NCBI RefSeq assembly: GCF_040954645.1 | Contig: NC_092810.1 | Location: 74,860,660 to 74,924,659 of the forward strand | Origin: Diabrotica undecimpunctata | Lineage: Eukaryota; Arthropoda; Insecta; Coleoptera; Chrysomelidae | Reading direction: 5' to 3' | DNA length: 64,000 bases | Shown: positions 55,019 through 64,000 of the stretch, one piece after another | Layout: the number at the start of each line of letters is the position of its first letter | Numbering within the stretch: position 1 is the stretch's first letter | The notes under the pieces: generated by a model | What the model saw: only the letters and a program-made list of their open reading frames with translations | What the model was told of the DNA's origin: nothing | Databases searched by the model: none | Position numbers and translations under genes: made by a program

Positions 55019-56287
55019 TAAAGACCGTCAAATATTTTTATCGTAATAGTGTTACAAAAATTGCCGCCCCGGTGCTAATTAATAAAATTAGCGATTCTAG
55101 GCCGCATATTTCTGTCTCAATTTTCTCGAGAACTATTACAGTCCTTCTAGATACTGGTTGTTCTATAACTATTGTTGGCGCAAAGGCATTAAATTCCTTG
55201 AATCCAACAACTTATCTGTAGATCCATCACAACATCAAAATGTTTCATTAGCTGACGGCTCTAATCGCGCTGGTACCGGTTTAGTCGATCTCCCTATCTT
55301 AGCTAACGATGTTTGTCATGTCATCAAAGCACTAATCGTACCTACGTTACCTTATACCTTTATCCTCGGTAGCAATTTCGTTAAGACTTTCTCTCTTATA
55401 ATAGATTTTTCTAAAAATACTTGGCTTACCGGCGATAATGATCCACAAACTTTTACCAATATCGATAATGAGCTCGATGAAATATCTTTATGTACTATCG
55501 ATCATTTAAACCCCACTCAAAGATATGTCGCGACTAGTACTATCGAATCTTTCTCCCAAGTTAGCAATATAAATGGATTAGGCCACACGGATAAAATCCA
55601 AATGAATATTGATACTGGAGACGCGAAACCTTTCAAAAAACGCCCGTTTCCCATGTCTCCCTATATATCCAAAATTCTCAACGAAGAATTAGACGAAATG
55701 CTTAGCTTAGGTGTTATTGAACCTTCTAATAGTCCGTGGTGTTCACCGGTGCTATTAGTCAAGAAAAATAACGGCGAGTACCGCTTTTGTTTCGATGGTA
55801 CAGCTCTCAATGAGGTAGCTAAAGGAGACTCTTGCCGTTTGCCAAAAATATTGATAGGATCATTTCGTTACTGAAAGGTACCAAATTTATAAGTTCTGTT
55901 GACTTGAGAAAAGCGTTCTGGTAAATACCCTTAGATCCCTTTTCGAGAGAATAAACTGGTTTCAGTGTCATCGGTAGAGGTTCCTTTCAATTTAATGTCA
56001 TGCCTTTTGGATTATGCAATTCGGCTCAAACTTAACAGAGACTAGTCGATGCAATTTTCGGTCCTAAATATGAACCGAACATATTTTGTTATCTTGACGA
56101 CATCATCATTTGTTCCGATAATTTCGAAGAACATATTAAATTATTATCTGAGGTTAAAGATAAGTTAAAAGAGGCCAATTTAACTATCAATGTTGATAAG
56201 TGTGAATTTTTCAAGTCTGAATTAAAATTTCTGGGTTATATCGTAGGTTATAATCTTTTAAGGACTGATCCGGAAAAAGTCTCTGCC
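55019..56287 (+). pseudogene. Gypsy-B1 protease and reverse transcriptase, broken
   Basis: After BEL-1 the pol frame resumes: VTKIAAPVLINKISDSR, then protease VLLDTGCSITIVGA with an intact DTG. A one-base deletion near 55185 shifts the frame; LILGSNFVKTFSLI and the RT N-terminus (INIDTGDAKPFKKRPFPMSP, LGVIEPSNSPWCSPVLLVKK) follow in the frame 55158-55874. An AT insertion near 55848 ends that frame. RT then has TAA at 55922-55924 (after KAFW), 55952-55954 (after FSRE) and 56033-56035 (after SAQT), yet the catalytic CYLDDIIIC is kept near 56090. The insertion and all three stops are also present in Gypsy-B2. Confidence 0.9.
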
Positions 56288-58228
56288 ATGATTAATTATC
56301 CCCGTCCAAAAACTTTTACGGAAGTTAAAAGATTTGTTGGAATGTGCTCTTGGTACAGGCGATTTATAAATAATTTCTCGACCCTTGTCTCCCCTATAAA
56401 TGACCTATTAAAAGGTAAAAAGAAGAAACAGTCGGTAGACTGGACTGATTCCGCTGAAAACTCCTTTATTTTAATTAAAGAGGCTCTTATCTCTGCCCCT
56501 GTTCTAACTCAACCTGACTTTCTAAAACCTTTTGTTATTCAATGTGACGCTAGCGATACTGGGTTAGGAGGTGTCTTAACACAAACCGTCGATGGCTCGG
56601 ATGTAGTTATTGCTTATGCTAGTCGTACCTTATCTAGGGCTGAACGAAACTACTCTGTCACCGAGAGAGAATGTTTAGCCGTAATTTTCGCTATTGAAAA
56701 ATTTCGTCCCTATATCGAAAGAGTCAAATTTCAGGTAATTACCGACCATCATTCCCTGTTGTGGTTAAAAAACATTAGTAATCCTTCTGGCAAACTTGCG
56801 CGTTGGCCAATGCGTTTACGTCAGCATGATTTTGATCTTATCCATCGGAAAGGAACTTCTCATATCGTCCCAGATGCACTAAGTCGCATGTTTACGAATG
56901 AGTTTCTCTCCGAAAAACCACAACTTTCTTATCTGGAAGTCGACAAGGACCGAATTGATCCTTGGTTCGATGATTTTCGCTCTAAAATTTTATCAGAGCC
57001 CAATAAATATCCTCAGTGGAAAGTAGAGGATGATTTTGTTTTTAAATTAATTCCTTCCGAATTACCTGTTTCCACTAATAATCAAGAGTGGAAAATTTTA
57101 GTACCGAAACCCCAAAGAAATGATATTATCACTTCTTGTCACGATCCCCCTACCTGTGCACATCTTGGCTATTTTAAAACTTTAAATCGTATTCAAGAGT
57201 TATATTATTGGCCCAAAATGCGAAAAGATGTACTTCGTTTTGTTAGGTCTTGTAAAATCTGTGGAGCTCAAAAGATGTCGACTTTGGCTCCCATGGGTTT
57301 AATGGGACGAGAAAAATCCGCTAGGTTCCCTTGGCAAATAATTGCCGTAGATCTTATTGGTCCGCTTCCTCGCTCAAAAAGAGGATACACTTTTCTTCTT
57401 GTTGTTACCGACTGGTTTTCGAAATTTACGTTGATTCATCCTTTGCGGAAAGCTACCACGCAAAATATCATTAATTTTCTTGAAAATGACGTTTTTCTTA
57501 TGTTCGGAGTCCCTCAATTTCTTATATGTGATAACGCCCGAAATCTTAATAATTCTTCGTTAAAGAATTTATGTAGTAAGTATAAGGTCCAAAAAATATG
57601 GTTTAATGCTGTCTATTCGCCTCAGTGCAACTTTGTTGAACGTAGCAATAAAACCATAGGAACTGCTATCAGGTGTTATATTAAAGATCATTCCGATTGC
57701 GATAAAGAAATTCCAAAAATCCGTCAAGCTATAAATACCGCTAGACATGAAGTCACTAAATATACCTCATCTTTCCTTAATTTTGCCAGGTATGTCCCTA
57801 TTGCCGGTAACTATTATTCTTTATCTGCCGATAATTTGATATCTATCGTTACTTCAGAGCAACATGACAAATATGTTTCTGAAATACGAGGGTTAAGTGA
57901 AGTATTTGATGAAATACAACTTAATCTGAATAATGCGTACCAACGCAATGCTAAAACGTATAACTTACGGCGACGCGATGTTCAATTTCACGTCGGTGAT
58001 ACAGTTTGGCGACGAAATAAGGTTCTATCAAAAGCCGTCGATAAGTTTATGGCTAAGTTAGCACCCAAATATACCTTATGTACGGTAGTCAAAAAGCTGT
58101 CTCCCCTTGTATATACACTGAGAAATCCCGATGGTTCAAATGCTGGGAACTGGCATATTAAAGATTTGAAACCATATCTTAATGATTCTGACAATTCGTC
58201 AGGTGATGATGAATCCGATCAGGATTAG
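56288..58228 (+). CDS. Gypsy-B1 Pol C-terminal half: RNase H and integrase (646 aa)
   Basis: Open frame continuing the RT thumb (MINYPRPKTFTEVKRFVGMC). RNase H: IQCDASDTGLGGVLTQ, SVTERECLAVIFAIEKF, ITDHHSLLWL and VPDALSRM. Integrase: finger HDPPTCAHLGYFKTL...CKICGAQK, core AVDLIGPLPRS, ICDNARNLNNSS, YSPQCNFVERSNK (D, D, E), then a C-terminal domain GDTVWRRNKVL...PLVYTLRNPDG and an acidic tail ending DDESDQD. All catalytic residues are present, so integrase could be active if expressed. The frame is open upstream to the TAA at 56033. Confidence 0.9.
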   Translation: MINYPRPKTFTEVKRFVGMCSWYRRFINNFSTLVSPINDLLKGKKKKQSVDWTDSAENSFILIKEALISAPVLTQPDFLKPFVIQCDASDTGLGGVLTQTVDGSDVVIAYASRTLSRAERNYSVTERECLAVIFAIEKFRPYIERVKFQVITDHHSLLWLKNISNPSGKLARWPMRLRQHDFDLIHRKGTSHIVPDALSRMFTNEFLSEKPQLSYLEVDKDRIDPWFDDFRSKILSEPNKYPQWKVEDDFVFKLIPSELPVSTNNQEWKILVPKPQRNDIITSCHDPPTCAHLGYFKTLNRIQELYYWPKMRKDVLRFVRSCKICGAQKMSTLAPMGLMGREKSARFPWQIIAVDLIGPLPRSKRGYTFLLVVTDWFSKFTLIHPLRKATTQNIINFLENDVFLMFGVPQFLICDNARNLNNSSLKNLCSKYKVQKIWFNAVYSPQCNFVERSNKTIGTAIRCYIKDHSDCDKEIPKIRQAINTARHEVTKYTSSFLNFARYVPIAGNYYSLSADNLISIVTSEQHDKYVSEIRGLSEVFDEIQLNLNNAYQRNAKTYNLRRRDVQFHVGDTVWRRNKVLSKAVDKFMAKLAPKYTLCTVVKKLSPLVYTLRNPDGSNAGNWHIKDLKPYLNDSDNSSGDDESDQD

Positions 58229-59702
58229 TTTGTTTTTTTATCATATAACATTATCTACCGTCCTATCTATATATTTATATAAATATTTTTCTCTTCTATC
58301 TTCTCTCGTCTACCTCCTCGATTGCCCACCAGAAGTCACATATCTTTGAGTACGGTTAGGTGAAAAATATCACCATACCGTTATCTATTAGATCGGCTAG
58401 TGAGATAATTACTCGCTGGTCTCTAGTATCTTACCTATTCAAGTGAAAAATCACTTGAATTATCATTGAGCCAAAACTCATTACCTTACCGATAAGTGAA
58501 AAATCACTTAAATTATCTTTGGGTAAAACTCATTACCTTACCGGTAAGTGAAAAGTCACTTAAATTACCTTTGAGTAAAGTTTAATTTATCTTTGCTCGC
58601 TATCTTATCTTATCTTCTTATCTATCTTATTTAGGTGGAAAACCACTCAAAATTATCTGTGCGAAAGCTCATTACCTGGTCAGTACGCGAAAAATCATTT
58701 GCTTACTGCACCGTTAAAGGGTAATAACTTTAATTACGTTATTATACTTTTATTATCTATATAGTAGTTATAGTAACTCCTTCATTATCTAGTATAAGTT
58801 TTTTTATTTGTATAAAAGACTGATACTCAATCCTCTATGGATTTATTAACCCCGAATGGCGATAAATTACTTTTGCTCTGTCATACAGCCAGTGATAAAT
58901 CAAGCTACCATGTGTGAATCATGAGAATAAAATTCTCGACGCAAAATCTTTTTTTCTTCTATATTTCGGAATCTGTTTTGACCTTACTAGTTGTCACGAG
59001 AGGAACGGCTAGGATGATGATCTGGGATTCGTCCGCTAGGGACCTGTTGAGCTTTTAAGGAAGACAGACACATTCCTCTTAATTCTTCTTACCCTTTCAT
59101 TCTTTTAGTACTAATGTTGTCTACAGACCCCTTTCCCTGATATAACTTAGAGTTTTCTTTATGTCAACTTCAACCCGATTGTGACTTTACCGATTGTGAC
59201 CCTAAATTAAATTTAGGCGTGTGATACGCGAAGCTATCAACTGACAACCAGGTACTTAATTTCTTTCTTTCTTCTTCTACTCTTATTAATGCTAGTTGAG
59301 TTTTATTTAATTCTTTTCGACTTTCACTTTGGTATATGCTTTCCATTGTGATTAGGATTTTATCCAATGTTGTTATTTAAGCCATTTCGATATCTTGTTT
59401 TTAATTAGAGATTTCCTAAAAATATCTCGTTCTCTAATTTATCTTAACGAATTACTGATGAGTACTGATCTCGATGTTATCTCTTAAATAGGCATTTCTT
59501 TTGTATTGAGGTTTACCTTAAATAATTTTATTATCTTGACGTTTGGTTACATCATTTCTTAATGATGTTAACGTCTTTTATATCTTGTACGTCTTTTCGA
59601 GGCACGTTCTTCGAATTGTTTAAAGGGTATATAAAAAAAATGTATCCTTAGGTTTTCATCGGAAACCGTTTTCTTTCTTCTTCTTCACCAGTTTCCTCTC
59701 TT
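58229..59702 (+). other. Gypsy-B1 3' untranslated region with hairpin-bearing repeats
   Basis: About 1.5 kb with no env ORF. Contains tandem ~53-bp repeats (58441-58578). The minus-strand ORF at 59170-59367 has no support. Confidence 0.7.
58441..58578 (+). repeat. Three tandem ~53-bp repeats with hairpins
   Basis: Units start at 58441, 58494 and 58546, each opening with AAGTGAAAAATCACTT or AAGTGAAAAGTCACTT (a 5-bp hairpin) followed by (G/A)AATTATC and ACTCATTACCTTACCG. A weaker fourth relative lies near 58635. Gypsy-B2 has about one full unit (around 41780-41825). Confidence 0.8.
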
Positions 59703-59714
59703 GGGAGGGGGCTG
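59703..59714 (+). promoter_or_regulatory. Gypsy-B1 polypurine tract
   Basis: GGGAGGGGGCTG directly before the 3' LTR start TGTAACAT. Gypsy-B2 has GGGAGGGGGATG at the same place. Confidence 0.85.
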
Positions 59715-61161
59715 TGTAACATTTTTTTTTATTAATATATTAAATTAATTTTAATTCCTTTTACCCATGCGGATGATACGCTGATGGTCGTGTTTACGAT
59801 CAGAAATTTTTATTGGGAAACTACCGAAATATGACTGAATCTACCTCGGTATTTATTTAGTGACGCCGCTACGCTAATCCTTAGTTAATCCTTTTCCGGG
59901 TTCTTTGTCATAAATTCGGTAATTGTCGTCGAACGCCCGTTGTAATGTTTTTGGGGGAAAACCTAATCTAGGAGATTTGATGTTTCATCACGTTTGTAGG
60001 TAGAAGTATACCGTTATGTTCAATGTTAATTAGAACCTTATCTTCTTAGAATAGATACAGGCTGGCCTATCATTTTTGGGGGGAAGATACCCTCACCTTT
60101 TCTTGGATAGCTTGGTAAAATTTTAGAGGAACCAAGTCACTTCTCGGTGGGCACTCGTAGAGAAAACAACTTATCGGTGGGCATTCGTCGAGTTAAGAAG
60201 CTTAGTCTACAATATCGTATCTGCTACCTTACCGTCTCTGTGCATTTTCTTTATAAGTGTGTATACACTTGCTTATTAGAGTTTGTTTATCTTACACTAT
60301 ATTAGTTTAAGTATAGTTGTAAAGCACCTTCAAGGGTAAATAAATTCAGTGTTTAATACCAGTACAGTATTAACTTCAGTGACTTAAAGCAGCAGCCGCC
60401 AGGAACCACTGTAAGTTGACATAATTTTAATATCTCCACCTATCTGGGCAAGTAACATGGTATAGCATCATATCATCTCCCATTATCTGGACGTATCGAA
60501 CGATCATACATGTCTTCAAATGTAATTGAGAGTAGCTACTGAATTTTGCAGTCAATTAAAGAACATTCTATATTTTTTTTGTTACGAACCAAATAATCGA
60601 CTTAACCAAGTGCGGTTTGGTTAAATTTTTATGTTTTCACGTCAGTAAACTTTTTTGTATTTTTGTAAATTTAAATTTTATTAATTTTTGTTATCTTTTG
60701 TGTTTGTTATAATTTGTATTCAATTTTATTTGCTATAATATCTCGAGATACGCCCAAACTTTATTTGTGCATGCTTGTGTTATACTTATATCTTTGTAAA
60801 GATATTTTCTAATTATATTTCTGCCTATTTTTATATGTATACCACCATTTTATAGTTGTTTGTGTATTTTTATTACTTGTGTTGCATTCAGCAGCGTCGT
60901 AATTTTGTTGTTGTTTAATATATTGTTATTGTTTTACGTATGTATTTTATTTGTCGACTCCTAACAAAGTTCCCTGATATATTTGCTTTATACCTTTAAA
61001 TATAACTATACCTTTGACCAGTAGAAAGATCAGGCTTATTAAGTTTCGTAGGTAAGTAAGTGTAATACCTTATATATTTATTTTTTGTTTATGTAGAGTG
61101 TTGACCAAATTTATTCAATAATTTACTGTGATATCTTTCCGAAAAGGTTTCCGAGGTTACA
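59715..61161 (+). repeat. Gypsy-B1 3' LTR (1447 bp, internally deleted)
   Basis: Matches the 5' LTR but passes from GTGATATCTT straight to CCGAAAAGGTTTCCGAGG, lacking about 330 bp held by the 5' LTR and by Gypsy-B2. Confidence 0.9.
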
Positions 61162-62993
61162 AAATCATGCTGACGTAAACGCATTGCCCAACGCGCAAGT
61201 TTGCCAGAAGGATTGCTGATGTTTTTTAACCACAACAGGGAATAATGGTCAGTAATTACTTGAAATTTGACCCCTTCGATATAGGGACGAAATTTTTTAA
61301 TCGCGAAAATTACGGCTAAACATTCTCTCTCGGTGACAGAGTAGTTTTGTTCAGCCCTAGATAAGGTACGATTAGCATAAGCAATAACTACATCCGAGCC
61401 ATCGACGGTTTGTGTTAAGATACCTCCTAACCCAGTATCGCTAGCGTCACATTGAATAATAAAAGGTTTTAAAAAATCAGGTTGAGTTGGAATAGGGGCA
61501 GAGATAAGAGCCTCTTTAATTAAAATAAAGGAGTTTTTAGCGGAATCAGTCCAGTCTACCGACTGTTTCTTCTTTTTACCTTTTAATAGGTCGTTTATAG
61601 GAGAGACAAGGGTCAAGAAATTATTTATAAATCGCCTGTACCAAGAGCACATTCCAACAAATCTTTTAACTTCCGTAAAAGTTTTTGGACGGGGATAATT
61701 AATCATCGCGGAGACATTTTCCAGATCAGTCCTTAAAAAAATATCACCTACTACATAACCCGGAAATTTTAATTCCGACTTGAAAAATTCACACTTATCG
61801 ACATTGATAGTTAAATTGGCCGCTTTTAACTTATCTTTAACCTCAGATAATAATTTAATATGTTCTTCAAAATTATCGGAACAAATGATGATGTCGTCAA
61901 GATAACAAAATATGTTCGGTTCATATTTAGGACCGAAAATTGCATCGACTAGTCTCTGTTAAGTTTGAGCCGAATTGCATAATCCAAAAGGCATGACATT
62001 AAATTGAAAGGAACCTCTACCGATGACACTGAAACCAGTTTATTCTCTCGAAAAGGGATCTAAGGGTATTTACCAGAACGCTTTTCTCAAGTCAACAGAA
62101 CTTATAAATTTGGTACCTTTCAGTAACGAAAGGATCCTATCAATATTTTTGGCAAACGGCAAGAGTCTCCTTTAGCTACCTCATTGAGCGCTCTACCGTC
62201 GAAACTCGCCGTTATTTTTCTTGACTAATAGCACCGGTGAACACCATGGACTATTAGAAGGTTCAATAACATCTAAACTAAGTATTTCGTAAAATTCTTC
62301 GTTGAGAATTTTGGACATATAAGAAGACAAGGGAAACCAGCGTTTTTTGAAAGGTTTCGCGTCTCCAGTATCAATATTCATTTTGATTTTATCCATGTGG
62401 CCTAATATATTTATATTGCTAACTTGGGAGAAAGATTCGATAATACTAGTCGCGACATATCTTTGACTGGGGTTTAAATTATCGATAGTACATAAAGATA
62501 TTTCATCGAGCTCATTATCTATATCGGCAAAAGTTTGTGGATCATTATCGCCGGTAAGCCAAGTATTTTTAGAAAAATCTATTATAAGAGCGAAAGTCCT
62601 AACGAAATTGCTACCGAGGATAAAGGTATAAGGTAACGTAGGTACGATTAGTGCTTTGATGACATGACAAACCTCGTTAGCTAAAATAGGGAGATCGACT
62701 ACACCAGTAACAGCGCGATTAGAGCCGTCAGCTAATGAAACATTTTGATGTTGAGATGGATCTACAGATAATTTGTCGGATTCGAGGAATTTTTTGCCTT
62801 TTGCGTCAACAATAGTTATAGAACAACCAGTATTTAGAAGGACTGTAAAATTTCTCGAGAAAATTGAGACAGAAATATGCCCTAGAATCGCTAATTTTAT
62901 TAATTAGCACCGGGGCGGCAATTTTCGTTACACTATGACCATAGAAATGTTTGACGGTCTTTAACCACGGGTTCCATTTATTCTGAATTTTAA
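61162..62993 (-). pseudogene. Gypsy-B2 pol 5' part: protease, RT, RNase H
   Basis: Minus-strand continuation of the element split at 43413. It begins after gag, with VTKIAAPVLINKISDS; the protease motif reads VLLNTGCSITIV, so the catalytic Asp is Asn. The RT N-terminus (NIDTGDAKPFKKRWFPLSS) and SNSPWCSPVLLVKKNNGE are followed by the AT insertion (near 62145) and TAA codons at 62070-62072, 62040-62042 and 61959-61961, identical in position to Gypsy-B1. YLDDIIIC is intact. RNase H is open (61706 to about 61162) up to RLRQHDF, where Gypsy-B1 interrupts. Confidence 0.9.
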
Positions 62994-64000
62994 CTAGTTT
63001 TTTGAGGACGAGGAGCATTTACAGCTATGGACAGTCACATTAGGATGACCACACTTGTAACAGAACTTGTGCTGTTATTCCTTTTTACAAACGGGATAGG
63101 TATGACCTGTTTTTCGACAATTCCAACAGGTAGCTACTTTCGAAGTGTTTTTATTATTCGAATTAGATAAATTAGATATTTGATTGGAGGCAGATGAAGA
63201 AGATCTGGCATTTGAGGCACTGTTGTGAGCATCACGCTTCGACTGAGGAGTATTAGTCTCGACAACAGAGATTTTAGAATTTTGGAAGAACTTGGCCAAC
63301 AATGAAGGGTTAGCATCCTCCAATTTCTTAACAATTTGAGTTAGTTCACTTACGGTATTAATTTCTTTTAAGATGACATGAGGAATATGTTCAGGTAAGA
63401 TATTTTTACAAATAATCCTTACCTTTGTGGATTCGGATGCTTCGCGAGATAAACGATTAAAAAGAGATAGCATTTGCGCGGCGAAAATGACGATATGCTC
63501 ACTACGTTTTTGTTTGCCACCTTTGATTTGATCCCAAAGGTCTTTATCGACATCGGAAGGTAGAAAAGTGGATTTAAGGAGTTGAATAAGTTCATCCCAA
63601 GAATTTATTGAGGACCTAATACTGCGAAACAACACCGCGGCATCGCCAGAAAAAAATTCAATAGCCGAATTAAACAGAATGTCTTTCGGAACATTACGGG
63701 ATTCAGATAACTCATTAATTCGTTCAATAAAATTAAATACAGTCTTGGGATCACCATTAAATTTAACATACCATTTAAATATGGAATATTTGGAAATATT
63801 TGCATCAGGAGTGGAAACATTTATTATCTGTGAAGCAGCAGGAGAGACAAACTCGACAGAAGAAAAACTAGAAGGTAAAGGAATGATTTTATTATTCATC
63901 CCTTGCTCCAATAACAAACAAGTAGCATTAGATTCATTTCGGAAAGAAATAGATTTCTCAGAAAAGGGCTCGGGAATAGGGAGACGTTCTATTCTACCTA
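62994..64000 (-). pseudogene. gag: Gypsy-B2 Gag, runs off the window
   Basis: The frame is open from the right edge (LPIPEPFSEKSISFRNESNA) through capsid-like YSIFKWYVKFNGDPKTVFNF to the zinc knuckle CWNCRKTGHTYPVC. A TAA at about 63075-63077 then replaces the Arg codon seen in Gypsy-B1 (CGA), after which the second Cys/His cluster (CYKCGHPNVTVHSC) and the A AAA AAC TAG end follow in the same frame. About 90% identical to Gypsy-B1 Gag. Confidence 0.9.

Larger units (their letters stand above)
43414..61161 (+). mobile_element. Gypsy-B1: Ty3/gypsy element carrying two nested insertions
   Basis: Plus-strand gypsy element, TG start at 43414 and CA end at 61161, flanked by AAAT (43410-43413 and 61162-61165). 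Excluding insertions it has 5' LTR, primer-binding site, gag, -1 heptamer, pol, 1.5-kb 3' region, polypurine tract and 3' LTR. Nested inside are a LINE (43997-45012) in the 5' LTR and BEL-1 (47919-55013) between gag and protease. RT carries shared defects with Gypsy-B2, so B1 was probably mobilised in trans. Confidence 0.95.

Noticed and set aside
55922..56035. TAA read as Gln (alternative genetic code) to explain the shared RT stops
   Set aside because: Other long frames here (Gypsy-1 pol, BEL-1) avoid internal TAA and end with it, and Gypsy-B also shares a frameshifting 2-base insertion, so inherited inactivation is simpler.

Overview
This 64-kb window is eukaryotic, very AT-rich, and made almost entirely of transposable elements (TEs). 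I found no host protein-coding gene, rRNA or tRNA gene. The mix of Ty3/gypsy and BEL/Pao LTR retrotransposons, Penelope-like elements (PLEs) with GIY-YIG endonucleases, RTE-like and Jockey-like LINEs and an IS630/Tc1/mariner transposon, with long (TA)n tracts, fits an insect genome. A beetle is plausible, but that is inference from TE repertoire, not from a marker gene.

Layout. 1-3.35 kb: a broken gypsy pol tail, then non-coding DNA with two long hairpins and a small minisatellite. 3.41-11.73 kb: Gypsy-1, a complete + strand LTR element with ~99% identical LTRs, an open pol and a -1 frameshift heptamer, inserted in a (TA)n tract. 11.8-14.84 kb: PLE-1 (+). 16-18.7 kb: two LINE fragments (-). 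18.75-21.66 kb: a nearly full-length but broken RTE-like LINE (+). 24.5-26.75 kb: PLE-2 (-), 5' truncated, abutting Gypsy-2 (-, 26.75-30.58 kb), an internally deleted gypsy derivative in which a protease remnant is fused in frame to the integrase core. 30.78-33.44 kb: PLE-3 (-). 34-35.4 kb: an unrecognised repeat-bearing ORF and a 369-bp inverted-repeat element. 36.35-38.34 kb: a dead mariner-like transposon with ~230-bp terminal inverted repeats.

38.7-64 kb is one nest. Gypsy-B2 (-) starts at 38,711 and runs off the right edge. It was split inside its RNase H-integrase region by a second member of the same family, Gypsy-B1 (+, 43,414-61,161). B1 was then hit twice: by a 5'-truncated LINE in its 5' LTR (13-bp target duplication) and by a young BEL/Pao element between gag and protease (47,919-55,013, LTRs that look identical, 5-bp target duplication GTGGT). 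Both B copies carry the same three TAA stops and the same 2-base insertion in reverse transcriptase, so both descend from an already broken progenitor.

How parts work together. In each LTR element the LTR supplies promoter and poly(A) signals, the sequence after it primes reverse transcription, Gag packages RNA, and Pol (protease, RT, RNase H, integrase) copies and inserts it. Pol access by -1 frameshifting is visible in Gypsy-1 (A AAT TTT) and Gypsy-B (A AAA AAC). PLE ends carry hairpin motifs that resemble the hammerhead-ribozyme motifs known from PLE terminal repeats. Most (TA)n tracts sit exactly at TE boundaries. The likeliest currently competent units are Gypsy-1 (gag break aside) and BEL-1 (one frame junction aside). 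All identities and base differences were judged by eye.
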